Assembly: GCA_025024175.1 (NCBI GenBank)
Contig: QCXZ01000137.1
Coordinates: forward strand, 69,192,680-69,256,679
DNA from: Rhyzopertha dominica
Lineage: Eukaryota > Arthropoda > Insecta > Coleoptera > Bostrichidae
DNA: 64,000 nt
Direction of reading: 5' to 3'
Shown: positions 22,921 to 33,465 of the stretch, piece by piece
How the letters are laid out: each line of letters starts with the position of its first letter
Position numbering within the stretch: position 1 is the first letter of the stretch
The notes under the pieces: generated by a model
The model's input: only the letters and a program-made list of their open reading frames with translations
Told to the model about the DNA's origin: nothing
The model's database searches: none
Translations under genes and position numbers: made by a program

Positions 22921-23200
22921 AAGATAATATTTTGTCGGATAGATCGCTGTCTCTTGAAAAACACTGACAAAAAATTAATAGTCTGACGTTTCAATTACAC
23001 CTGTAATCTTTGTCAAAGACGAAGAACCTCAAAATTTGCCTGANACAAGTTCAAACAAAATTTTGTTTGAACTTGTGTCAGGCAAATTTTGAGGTTCTTC
23101 GTCTTTGACAAAGATTACAGGTGTAATTGAAACGTCAGACTATTAATCTTTTGTCAGTGTTTTTCAAGAGACAGCGATCTATCCGACGAAATATTATCTT
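22921..23200. repeat. Near-perfect palindrome, 2 x 140 bp
   Basis: The two 140-bp arms are exact or almost exact reverse complements meeting at ACAAAATTTTGT (centre 23060/23061), with no spacer. One n at 23044 is the only unresolved base in the left arm. Single-base differences such as AAAAAATTAATAG against CTATTAATCTTTT are the few mismatches. Each arm includes the Penelope-type motif GACAAAG, hairpin, GAAACGTC. This could be two head-to-head Penelope 3' ends, or an assembly or replication artefact. Confidence 0.8.
23107..23134 (+). ncRNA. Hammerhead-like motif within palindrome
   Basis: GACAAAGATTACAGGTGTAA and then TTGAAACG form a short hairpin (GATTAC facing GTAATT) followed by the GAAAC box. 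The layout parallels the Penelope motifs at 3953-3982 and 26581-26612. The CTGATGA box is degenerate, and the mirror copy lies at about 22988-23015 on the other strand. Confidence 0.3.
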
Positions 23201-24120
23201 GTTATATTATGGACGCTGAAAGCATTCACCCCCGTATAATAAAAATTCTTACTGTTTTGTTTTTGTCGGAGGTGTTGAAACTAACACATATGTTTTATTT
23301 GGTCTTGCTTTATTAGCCTTCGTTTTTGCATACTATAGGCATTTGGAAATGTGTAGAGTAAATTGTCAAAATGACAACGTAAAATATCAAATTAAATAAT
23401 CATTTGTTTTTATTTCATAAATAATTATCAGACATACCTTTATTTCACTAGCAAATATTTTTATCTGATAACTGATGGTAACAATTAATTAGAATATCTC
23501 AGTGTGAGATACCGGCAGCATGTTGCAGACTAGATATACACTTGTTTTAGCGTCAGTCAAATTGCATCCAAAGCACTCCTGAAGTTGCATAAAATGCAAT
23601 TTCAACAGGTTTCACATAAAATGTTAAATATCAAAAAATCTGTTACTTGTAGCCTCATAGTGTTTTACACAAACCCCAACTAAAATTTTCCTAGAATCCA
23701 AAAGCGGCATGAAAATGAGGAAGTTCCATATAATTTTTTTGAATTTTGCCTATTTTTAGATACTTAACTATGACGTCATCCTGTAACTGCTGCATACACC
23801 ATTTTCAAAATTTGATTGAACCAAGGTGTATTTTGGACCTTTGTCATTCATACTATCGACATTCGATTCACATTTGTTTGTATGGTAGGCGTCGAACGGG
23901 ATCCTCTGTAGCTTTCAATTTTTTTAAACTCTTATATCTCGAAAATTATAACATTTAAGTATATTACGTGTTACACAAAGCCTCACTAGAATTTTACGTA
24001 GAATCCAAAACCGCAAAAAATTATATGGTTCTATTAAAAATAACAAAGTTGGCGTATACTTCCGGTATAACCGGAAGTAATTTTAAGTTGCCTTTATTTT
24101 CATTAAAAAGATAACCTATT

Positions 24121-25317
24121 ACTGCAGAAATTCATAATTCCTTTCTGGCCGCTTCCCCATAAACGTCTAATAGGAACTCGTCGTGACACACTCTGTACAT
24201 GTATTAACAACACCTACTTAAAAATAAAACTAAAATACTTTATACTTCTACTTTGGTAATTGCTAATTGCCACAGAGTGTGGCTAAGCTTGTGAGTGTCA
24301 AAACAATATGAATAAACATTAATATAAAATTAACAAATAATGTTAAAAAATCTCTAAATATAACAAAATAAATCACATACAGTCTTCTGTATTGTAACTT
24401 TAGCCCAAGAGCTAATTAAATAGAAAAAATCTATTTGATCTGTTATATCCTGTACACTTTTAATACTTACATATGAGAGAATCAAATGGATTATTTCCCC
24501 AACATATTTTTTACAATTTTTAATATCTTTCTCGATGTACAGGGTAGTTGTAAAAAATGTACTAGATATCTGTGATATATGTACTAGATTGTGGACTCCT
24601 ATCTGACGCTAATATCGTAAAAAAACATGCATTTTTAAAGCTTGTTTTTATATAAAATCAAACACAATAAATACAAACAAATAAAAAACAACTTTAGTAT
24701 GCTCCTCGAGTAAAATGCAACTTTCTGTAAGGTGCAACCACAAACGGTGCAACGTAGACCAGACCGTATAGTGGGCTACCGACAGATGTTTTGCATGTTG
24801 CCATGTTATTAACATTGGCAAAATTTTTAAATATATTATAAGTCATATTCGTTGTTGAAAATTGTTGCTAATTTTTTTAGATACCCATAAAAATTATTTT
24901 AAAAAATGTACTAGATTTTATAATAATATAATAGTGTACCGACTGGCAACACTGGTGCCTGCCGAATCACAGTTGATCATCGTCATCTGATGAGAAGACG
25001 CGAGGTTGTGAAAGCTGCGACTAACGAGTAACGACTGCTACTACTCGTCATTGCCAACGAGGAATTATTGCATATTCGCGGATGCCGTGGGGAAACTAAC
25101 ATTATTTTTATACCACCTTCTTGACTTTAATTAATCACTGTTTTTCAACAAATTTGACCAACCCATTTTGGAGCCAACTGCGGCAGTTTTTAACCAACTG
25201 TCAGGGCACTGGGGGGGGTAGGCTACCCCCCCCCCTACTCCCCCTATGGGCCCGGTCCTGCAGGTATTGTATATTATATAGCAAAAAAATATTCCTTCGG
25301 TAAGATTTTCTTAATCA
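24121..25317. other. No gene seen; G/C homopolymer hairpin
   Basis: AT-rich spacer. At about 25205-25245 a run of G, then GTAGGCTACC, then a run of C forms a short GC hairpin inside an otherwise featureless stretch. The open frame over it has no motif. Confidence 0.35.
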
Positions 25318-25539
25318 GTGACTTGTGGAGTTCCAGAGGGGTCACTTTTGGGCCACTTTCTTTTTACTCAGTACACTTTTGTTGTAACTTCTGCCGTTAA
25401 TGACGGTTCATATCACTCATGTGCTATATATATGAATATGTATTTTTATAAGAACAATATGCAGCTGGTAAATGATATTCCTATTAGATTTAGATACTTC
25501 AATGCTGCTCGTCATGAAATGTCTGTCCATTGTTATTAA
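25318..25539 (+). pseudogene. Possible non-LTR RT scrap
   Basis: The frame begins TCGVPEGSLLGHFLFTQYTF, which resembles the GVPQGS..GPLLF box of non-LTR RTs. Further on, HSCAIYMN stands where HLYADD would be expected. It is only 73 residues and the catalytic pair is missing. Confidence 0.45.
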
Positions 25540-26510
25540 TGTAATTTCTTTAAATAAATTACTGACTTTAAGGCACTGAGTTAATTTGTGTGCATGGTTG
25601 TTTTGTTTAATTAAATACGAAGTTGCTGAAATACTCCATTTAGCATCTTTATTTTAATTATAGTAGTTATAGTAGAAAAAATCTTATCCACCCCTCTACA
25701 ACAAAACCACCTTTAGCTACTACTCTGTTCGTAAGACAAGAACAAGCATTTGTTTTAGAAAAAGGCTTCCTGGAACAACAATATCGCTATTGTCGTTCGT
25801 CTAATTAGACTTTTGTTGCTTATTGTACTTGAATATCAAGTTATTATAATGTTGATGTTTCATATTAAATATTTATTGATGATTGTATTTCTTTTTAATT
25901 TAAGGGACGGAGTGGAAGAATAATTCAGCTAAATGGAGCTCTTTCTTTCGGTCGTTCCTGCACCATAATTGGTGATAATTCAACATGGAATTATAAGCCG
26001 ATGGATAACCAAAAAGCCACTTTTTAGGTAGTATTTATAATCTTCAGGTGACAGTGCAGGACCCACCTTTGGTAATACAAGTATGGAATCAAGCTTGGCT
26101 TTCAGCTGAAAGAAGGTATTTATGAACTTAATGTACCTTCTTAAGAGATTTAAGATATTAAGTTAGCATAGTTTCATTTATTTATTGAAAAAACATGCAA
26201 ACTATAAAAAAATTGAAAACCGATCGACTTCTCAAAGAGGAATTCAGCTATAAACAGCCATCGACAGTACCAGAATAATAACAAAAAATAACTTCAATTA
26301 CTAGATCAAGGATTAAAATTTATTTATTTTTTATGTAAAATTAAAAGACTTTTGATTCCACGTATTAATTCATTATTACAAAATGCTATTAATAATATTT
26401 TTTCCCAAAGTAACAAAAAATTTCATCTTCATTCAAACACTAACCAAATACTCAAGAGCATTAATTCCATGAGAATTAATCAAAATTTAATCTTTTCATA
26501 TCCCAATGAG
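25540..26510. other. No gene seen
   Basis: AT-rich spacer. The short frame 26352-26546 leads into the Penelope 3' repeat and may be the tail of that element, but it has no domain that I can name. Confidence 0.3.
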
Positions 26511-26663
26511 GGATTTGATTCAGTTCAGACGTGTTTCTCGCGTTAAGTTTGCACCATATTCCATACTTTTTATTTCTGTCCTGATGATGCCCCTTACAAG
26601 TGCGGGCGAAACGTCTACCTTATTCCGAAATCAGACGCGGTCTAACTCAGAAGGACTAAGATT
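26511..26663 (+). repeat. Penelope 3'-end repeat, copy B
   Basis: About 150 bp matching the 3' end of PLE-2 (12012-12171). It includes GGATTTGATTCAGTTCAGAC, CTCGCGTTAAG, CTGATGATGCCCC, CAAGTGCGGGCGAAACGTC and GACGCGGTCTAAC. No coding part of the element is preserved nearby, so this is a truncated copy of the same family. Confidence 0.65.
26581..26612 (+). ncRNA. Candidate hammerhead ribozyme core
   Basis: CTGATGA (26581-26587) is followed by one extra T, then GCCC, a loop, GGGC and GAAAC (26608-26612). This is the hammerhead catalytic core with helix II intact. CGTC after GAAA can pair with GACG at 26529-26532 upstream or 26633-26636 downstream to form helix III, but the expected UH cleavage context is not clear on either side. 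Penelope-like elements are known to carry hammerheads, which supports the call; the extra base and the cleavage site keep it tentative. Confidence 0.45.
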
Positions 26664-28689
26664 TCAATATTTGGAAATTTTACAAATCTACAAAGTTATC
26701 AGTAAACAAAATTCCACTGTTCTGAATGATTTTTGTAATTTCAATTGTCCAGTTCTAAATTAATTATTTTATCTAATTAGTATTACAGATGTGTTGCTGG
26801 CATATAGGTTGGCTTTTGGTTTGGGGTTCACTTTCATTGTTATTGTTTTTCATTGTTATTAGATGCCATGACCAATTTTTTCTGCTAATAGTATTCGGAT
26901 GACAAAAAGTGCAGTTTATTATTATTTAAATAATATACTATCAAAACGTTGTACATCAAAATTTTTTCACCTATCAAATCTGCATGGTTATAAATATTCG
27001 GAAAGGCGGAATAATTTGCTAACCTAATTAATTTTGTATTGAAGGTATGTATGATATCGATCGAAATATTAATGAATGAAACTGTTATATTATATGTCTA
27101 TAAAAATTTTCATCAGCGACTTATCTGGTCACGGATTTTAGAATTTCACGTTATGGTATCTCTCTTTTTGATGGAAATCTGAACTGCCGAAAATACTTGC
27201 AATTTTTATAAGAATTTCTAATTCCTCCTAAAAGTTCAAAGAAACAAAAAAATCTCGTTTTCCAGAATTGCAGTCTTGCAAACTAGCAACATTCCATGCC
27301 AAATAATAAGGAGCTATTCCGTTGCTGATAGTTTTCGATATGTGGAAGTATAGATACAGATGATACTATAATCCCACTTCCAAGGTAGAGATGGAACAAA
27401 TAAACAGGGTCTTGTAGCTGCTGTTTATACAAATTTTACCACACCGAGAGGTTGTTTACGATTGGTAACCTATCGACATCTTCCCATGAAATCTGGTGTT
27501 TAACGAGTTGAAGGTGTGGTACTTGACCTTTCAGCTTATGAAAAATAAATTACATTACTTTTCTCGCACATTACGAACTAATTTTAAAATTCACCATCAT
27601 AAACATTTCATTTGAAGGCGAAATAAAAATGTAATGTAAAATAAATATTTCCTTGGGAAAACGGCAATTATCTATCGTTTAATGTAATGTAATATTTTCA
27701 AAGCAAATAGACTAGGTAAGGGAAATGTTTTGTATTAACTTTTTCTAGAGAAGTAAAGTTGTTAATTTTAGTATTGCAGTGACTGTGTATCGTGCTTCGA
27801 TAACATTAGTTAAATAGTTTAAAATCAAGCTGAAGCTATACATCTACCATCTACGTGTGTTGATCAGTGTCATGTATGTTATAACAATGCTGACTTTAGC
27901 TGGTCCTAAACTAGCATTACTTAAAGCTTTTTATAAGAACAGATAGATAATTAACCATAGAGTAGTGAGAGTTTGTGTGTTTAGTGCTTCGTTAGTGCTT
28001 TCTAGTGCTTTATACTAGAATCCCGGCCCCAGTAGATATCGCATTTTAGATATATAAGCATATTCTTCCCCAGAAACACTAAAAATTCTGCAGTCCTGCG
28101 ATGCTTTGTGCTTTGTTAGTATTTATCAGTGCTTCAAAGCGGGAAGATGAATAGTGAAAGAAAAGCCAGAAAGAACATTACGCGCTTACATGAGTTAAAA
28201 AAACTACCAGTTATGCCCAAATTATAACTTATTTTCTACTTCAATTGTAAAACCCAACAAATAACAAGCGAAAGGAGATAATATTCCATAACAGTTATGC
28301 ATACAACTGCATTGCATGTGCTTACAGTACAAATAAAATACGTCTGTTTTTAATATATCTGTTACAATCTGTTAGAAAATGAAACTGACCAGCAAAAATA
28401 ATTCAGTCCCAAAATATAAAAAGAATTTATTAACTTTACAAATTAATTCTCAAGGTAATAAATTTAACTATTTGTAATTAACTTAATATAATGCAGTTTT
28501 TTTCCTTTTGTTGTTTTTTTGTATAACGCTAGACGGCTCGCCCAATATTGATTCTTTCTGTTTTACACAAGGTAGAAATATCGGTATCGGTATATTGCCA
28601 TCTATTTAGACTATAGTGTGTAGTTTTTAGATATACCAATAAGNCATTTACAAATTTCAGAGTCAAATTAAATGTGTCCTGGGGAGTTG
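26664..28689. other. No gene seen
   Basis: AT-rich spacer of about 2 kb. At 27960-28140 the words TAGTGCTTCGTTAGTGCTTT and similar recur. They are inverted relatives of the GCACTAA words in the satellite at 31190-31480. Confidence 0.35.
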
Positions 28690-29740
28690 GACAAATACTT
28701 TTCATTATTTACTGCACACAATTGCCCACGCTCTCCGTCGGACTATTTATACCCCAATCGAAAATTCTAGAAGAGTCATCTTCCCGCTGGTATCCAAACT
28801 TCGCTAAGATTCCCAAACGACGTCTACCTACCATGCGACGGTTGTTTCACCTTGCTGTAACCATAAGTCCGTGAGTTCGTATTCATATCGACACGATCAA
28901 CTTTTCCTCTGACCTCATCGACTCTTTGTTCGATATGATCGACTTTTCCATCAATTATACTTTGTTTTTTTTAATTCATCTATTTCGCCTTTTAGTTACT
29001 CTTGTATAGCAGTCATTATGTCATTCTTAATTTCTTATTAGTCTCTTATCATTTTTTCTTGACCTGTTTTCACTTCTTCCTTAGTTGCTATAAGTTGAGT
29101 TTTCTTCTTTTCCTGTCCTTTTTCCATTTCCTCCTATCCTGTTTTCATGTCTTCTTCAGTTTCTGTTTGTTCATTCTTCAGTTCAGTTTTCATCTCTTGC
29201 ATGAGCTGCATTAACTGTTGTAACTGCGCATCTATGTTGGTAGACTGTCTTCTCGTCACTAGTATATACCCAAACTCCTAGTTGACTCACTTGACTCGCA
29301 CCCGCTGACTGTTGGCTATGTCAGAACTTCTGGTCCTTCTCCTCTTCTAAAAACTTTCAAATACTGCCCGCCCGGGTCATAAAACACTCGAGCAATGCAC
29401 AATCCCACTTCTGACACAAGTTGTTACGAGGTACGGGCTCGAAAACTGCACATTTCTAGCTCACTTTCGTTTATTTAATACACTCGTATCAAGTACACTA
29501 AGTCTAAACACAACTAGTTCACAACAGTATTATTTTAACATTACTAATTCACTTAATCATATACTGCACACATTTGCACTAAAAACAGCTGCTTCACTAA
29601 ACCTTTAGCTCGCTTGATAACCGCTATTCGAATTTCGAACTGCCCGCGCTCTCTCTGTTGGGCTATCTATACTCGAAAATTCTAGAACAGACATCTACTA
29701 ACCTACTAACACCATCTGCATGCCTGCAACTCTGGTCCAC
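28690..29740 (-). mobile_element. Second Gypsy relic: LTR, gag start, LTR piece (Gypsy-2)
   Basis: On the minus strand an LTR (29425-29740) is followed by a leader with a possible primer site (GTGTCAGAAGTGGGATTG near 29400-29420). After that come a broken gag start with a Glu/Lys-rich coiled coil (for example MQEMKTELKNEQTE, about 28990-29220) and then a piece of LTR (28722-28810). RT, RNase H and integrase are missing, so a large internal deletion has joined gag to the 3' LTR. The LTR resembles that of Gypsy-1. Confidence 0.6.
29425..29740 (-). repeat. Gypsy LTR relic B
   Basis: Shares with relic A the blocks TCGAAAACTGC, CACGACTAG/CACAACTAG, ACCGCTATT..AATT, CGCTCTCTC, and TCTAGAA.AGACATCT, in the same order and orientation. 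The TATA position reads CTATCTATACTCG, so the box is mutated here. Confidence 0.55.
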
Positions 29741-29830
29741 TAACATGCAACAATATGAATTCAAAAGGTATTTGTTTATATCTAGTTCACGAGATGTGTG
29801 CTAGGTTCCGATATGAAGCGCTAACAAATA

Positions 29831-31155
29831 CGAGGCATGTTTTTTTAAGTAAGTACCGTTTTGGAATTAAAAAAAAACGTGCAAAGATATCGCAATAATT
29901 TTATCTTACATGAAAGCCTGTACCTTAATCTACTTTTCTACATAATTTCCGTGAATATTGAGGCACTTGTCATAACGTGGCACCAGTTTTTGAATACCCT
30001 CCTCATAAAATTCTGCCGCCTGACTTGTTAACCACTGTATCACAAATGTTTCGACTTCGTTATCGTCTTGAAGACGCTGACCATCCAGGTGTTTCTTCAA
30101 GTGCAGGAACAAATGGTAGTCGCTGGGCGCCAGATCAGGGCTGTATGATGATTTAGAGTTTCCCATTTAAAAGATTTGATGAGATCTTTGGTCCGATTAG
30201 CCACATGTGGACGGGCATTGTCAGCAAAACGATACCCTTACTCAACTTGCCACGTCTTTTATTCTGGATTGCACGACGCAGATTGTTCAATGTCTTACAA
30301 TAAGACGCTGCATTCATTGTCTCATTACGAGGCAGAAACTCCACTAGCAATACTCCTTTTCTGTCCCAAAAAACTGTGCACATGATTTTCCGGGCAGAAA
30401 TTGTTTGCTTAAACTTCACTTTTTTAGGTGATGATGAATGTCGCCATTCCATGGATTGTTGTTTCGATTCTGGTGTGACGTAGGCCACCCATGTTTCGTC
30501 ACCAGTAACAATTTGGTCTAAAAAAATCTTCACCTTCATTGTGGTACCGCTCAGGGAAAGTCAATGCACTGCCTAAACGTTGGGTTTTGTGCAAATCCGT
30601 CAAAATTTTCGGAACCCAACGTGAACACAATTTCCGGTAATTCAAGTTCTCGGTCATAATGCGATACAAAACACTACGAGAATATTAAGGAAAGCAGTCG
30701 CACAATGACGAAATTGTAAAGCGTCTGTTTTCTCTCACCTTTTCGTTCACTTTCTGCACCAAATCTTCATTAACGACCGAAGGACGCCAATTCCGTTCTT
30801 CATCATGCACATTTGTGCGGCCATCTTTAAATGCTCTCACCCATTTCCTTACCATTCCATCACTCATAATGTTTTGTCCGTAAACTTTACAGATCTCACG
30901 ATGAATATCGATCGGTTTTACGCCTTTAGCACTAAGAAATCGTATAACAGCCCGTACTTCACAATCGGCGGGACTCACGATTGTCGGAGGCATCTTAAAC
31001 ACTCAGTAAACAACGTATACAATGAAGAATCAAGCTGTAATGACGTCAGTGCGTAGACAAGAGATGTAGGTAAGCAGCGCGCATGCGCGGAACGCCGACC
31101 GTAGCGCTGCGGCGGCGGAATCGCAAAAGGGTACTTACTTAAAAAACATGCCTCG
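29831..31155 (-). mobile_element. Mariner transposon with both ends (1325 bp)
   Basis: CGAGGCATGTTTTTTTAAGT at 29831 and its inverted partner ACTTAAAAAACATGCCTCG ending at 31155 are the terminal inverted repeats, about 26 bp and nearly perfect. TA dinucleotides at 29829-29830 and 31156-31157 are the target duplication. The length and organisation are standard for mariner. The insertion lies inside a satellite-like repeat. Confidence 0.85.
29930..31002 (-). pseudogene. Mariner transposase, frameshifted
   Basis: On the minus strand the protein starts at 31002. The N-terminal helix-turn-helix region (RAVIRFLSAKGVKPIDIHRE, WVRAFKDGRTNVHDEER) runs to about 30685. A broken linker follows, then the catalytic core from 30539 with VTGDETWVAY (first Asp) and SPKKVKFKQTISARKIM. 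The block of the second Asp (DNARPH) is present but shifted one base out of frame near 30220. A third frame from 30166 holds YSPDLAPSDYHLF (third Asp) and the C-terminus. At least three frame breaks make it inactive, although the ends are intact and could still be used in trans. Confidence 0.8.
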
Positions 31156-31189
31156 TACTAACGAAGCACCAGCTTACCGCTCGGCGAAC

Positions 31190-31480
31190 AATCAATATTT
31201 GCTTGTATCAGAGAATGGGGTATCACTGCGGTTCCGGTATGAAGCGCTAAAGACCACTATCAGAGCACTAAACATTGTGGGGTATTAGAACGTTAGAGCT
31301 TCTAGTTGTCCAGATAAGTGTGAAGTTGGCCGACAAAAAACATTTGCTTATATCTCGAAAATGGAGTGTCCATTGGGTTCCAGAATAGAGCACTAAGAAG
31401 AACTAATGAAGCACTAAACATTGTTTGGCAATAGAACATTAGTGCTCCTACTTGTTCACTAACTGCATGTAAATATGTAA
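31190..31480. repeat. Satellite-like tandem repeat, period about 145 bp
   Basis: TATTTGCTTGTATC..., GGTTCCGGTATGAAGCGCTAA, GCACTAAACATTGTGGGG at 31198-31290 recur about 145 bp later as CATTTGCTTATATC, GGTTCCAGAATAGAGCACTAA, GCACTAAACATTGTTTGG. A third, shorter unit precedes the mariner insertion at 29765-29830 (TTTGTTTATATC, GTTCCGATATGAAGCGCTAA). Confidence 0.6.
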
Positions 31481-32359
31481 CATATAAGATGCGGGCACAC
31501 CGCATGTATTGCATGTTAATAAATCCTACGGTCAGTAAACGTATTCCCGAAGTAAAAAGTATTTAAGTCAACTTAGTTTTCAAGGTAACTAGCTTAGATG
31601 ATGCCGAAATCAACCTAACAAGCCAGGAAAAATATATCAAAAAGGAAGCCGTCACTATGTTGCTGCGAAACAAGCTAAACGTGGATGAGAAAGTTGCATT
31701 AGTTTAAAATCTCCTAAACACCTAACTATGAGTTAAACATGATATATAATAGGAACGACGGTTTCAGCGATTCAATTTAATGAATTTCTAACCGCTCTAA
31801 GAAACAAAAGTTAGCACAGCAAATCATACCTAATTAATCAGTAATTGTTAGGTGAAATTATAGTGACCTATCGCGAATATCCCCCAAAGTTACCTGCTAT
31901 GATTCAGCCACGGTCCTGCGAGTACAGCTTTAATATTCGTTAAAAATGGCAATTATTCCAAACACGGGTAAATAAGACAATCCGACACTTCTTAAGGGGC
32001 ACAGGTCAGTTGTGATTAATTGATTTAAGGTTGTTCTTATGGATTGTGAATTGAAAAGGACAGCAATCTCTCGTCACAGCATATAAATATGCTGTGCTCT
32101 CGTCGCGTCATCTGAACGAACAACGCTGATTCATTAGCTGTCAGCCAAATCAAACGATTCAAGGCATGAGTCGTTTAATTTGAACGACTTAGTCATCAAC
32201 CACTTCATGAAGAACCCAACTCTACCAGTCAGGCGTCAGAATCCACGGTTTCGTATGCACGCCCCATGCGCGCACTGAGTGCCCCTCGGAAGCCATATTA
32301 AATGAAGTAATCCTAAATGGCCAATACATTATTTAAAAATGTATTTGTTAGTAGTAATT
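31481..32359. other. No gene seen
   Basis: Spacer of about 880 bp between satellite and non-LTR element. No open frame with motifs. A hairpin-like pair CATATAAATATGCTGTG near 32080 is weak. Confidence 0.35.
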
Positions 32360-33465
32360 ATATTGGTTATCTAGGAAAATGTTTAACCCAAACAAAAAAA
32401 CAGGTGGAACTTGCAGTTATTCAAAATGTAGGAAGATAAAGAGAGGGGTACCCCAGTGGTCAATAATGGGGCCAATGCTTTTTATGATATACATAAACGA
32501 CTTGCACAAATGCAACGACGAATTAATTGTTCAATTTGCAGACGATACGCCAGTTATAATAAACATGAGAAACGAAAATGAAATTTCTCCAAGAACCGAA
32601 AACTGTCTGAACGGTATTGAAAGATGGCTACAACAAAACAACCTTATCCTAAATATAGCAAAAACAAATTTAGTGAACTTTGCATCTTCTCCGAAATTTC
32701 TACAGTTTACAGCTATCAAATATAAAGAAAATGTACGTACCGTCCAAAAGAGCGCTGTCTTCCTGGGAATAAGAATAGACGGTCTTCTCGACTGGAAAAC
32801 ACACATTAACTATTTAACTTCTAAAATAGCACCGTTTGCTTACGCGCTTCGAAATATAGGTGGTGCAGTGGGTATGGAGGCGGCAAAAATGTCATACTTT
32901 GCTTACGTGCACTCACTTTTACGATATGGAGTGATTTTTTGGGGAAACACAACAGCCGCAAAAGATCTGTTCCTAATACAAAAGCGCTGCATTAGAGGGA
33001 TATTCGGCGTAAAACAAAGGGAAAGCTGCAAGAAATGGTTTATAAACTCGAAGATACTTACCTTACCCAGCATTTACATATTAGAATGTGTCCTGTTTGT
33101 TAGAGACAATTATGAACTGTTTTTTATGTCAAACGAGATATCGCACACACACAATACAAGAGGACGTGAAAGAAAATATTTGTCTGCTACGCTCACGAAA
33201 CTTACACAAATGGACAAAAATGCAACTCACAATCTGATCAGGATATACAATCATGTTCCGCGACAAATAAAAGAACTGTCGATGCAGCACTACATGAAAG
33301 CCGTGAAAGACTATTTAAGACGCCACGCGTTCTACACAATAGAAGAGTTTTTAAAGTGTAATGTTAGTGTCTAGCACTATTTTTACTATTGTTGGACGCA
33401 TTCAATGTACAGTATGTGTTAATGTGCAATATTAAATAAATATATATTATTATTATGATTATCTG
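32360..33465 (+). mobile_element. 5'-truncated non-LTR retrotransposon
   Basis: The element begins inside the RT domain and runs to a TAT/ATT-rich tail (33441-33462) that follows an AATAAA (33435). Truncation at the 5' end and a simple-repeat tail are typical of target-primed insertion. No endonuclease follows the RT, so the clade is Jockey/CR1/I-like rather than R2-like. A target duplication was not found. Confidence 0.7.
32379..33374 (+). pseudogene. Non-LTR reverse transcriptase, C-terminal two thirds
   Basis: The open frame keeps about 330 residues uninterrupted. IKRGVPQWSIMGPMLFMIYINDL is the B box region, FADDTPVI the catalytic box (FADD), LNIAKTNLVNF the next motif and FLGIRIDGLLDWKTHI the motif before the thumb. 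The thumb and the C-terminal tail (LRYGVIFWGNTTA, IQKRCIRGIFGVKQRESCKKWF) are typical of Jockey/X-element proteins. The Gly of GVPQGS is Trp, a likely defect. The palm start and the upstream endonuclease are gone. Being open over nearly 1 kb, this is the youngest non-LTR copy in the window. Confidence 0.8.

Larger units (their letters stand above)
22745..24120. repeat. Large inverted-repeat element around a palindrome
   Basis: The left segment 22747-22842 (CTTTTTAATGAAAATAA, GCGGCTTTATGTAACAC, TTTTCGAGATATAAGAG) recurs inverted at about 23917-24117 (CTCTTATATCTCGAAAA, GTGTTACACAAAGCC, TTATTTTCATTAAAAAG). The right copy carries about 90 extra bp between the blocks. The near-perfect palindrome 22921-23200 sits inside. 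No transposase is visible. Confidence 0.6.

Noticed and set aside
25200..25250. G run followed by C run as a possible terminator-like hairpin
   Set aside because: In a eukaryotic AT-rich spacer with no gene adjacent this has no supported function; homopolymers are also prone to sequencing error.
29002..29214. Plus-strand 70-codon frame rich in Phe, Leu and Ser
   Set aside because: It is the antisense of the Glu/Lys-rich gag coiled coil of Gypsy-2; the hydrophobic look is produced by the complement.
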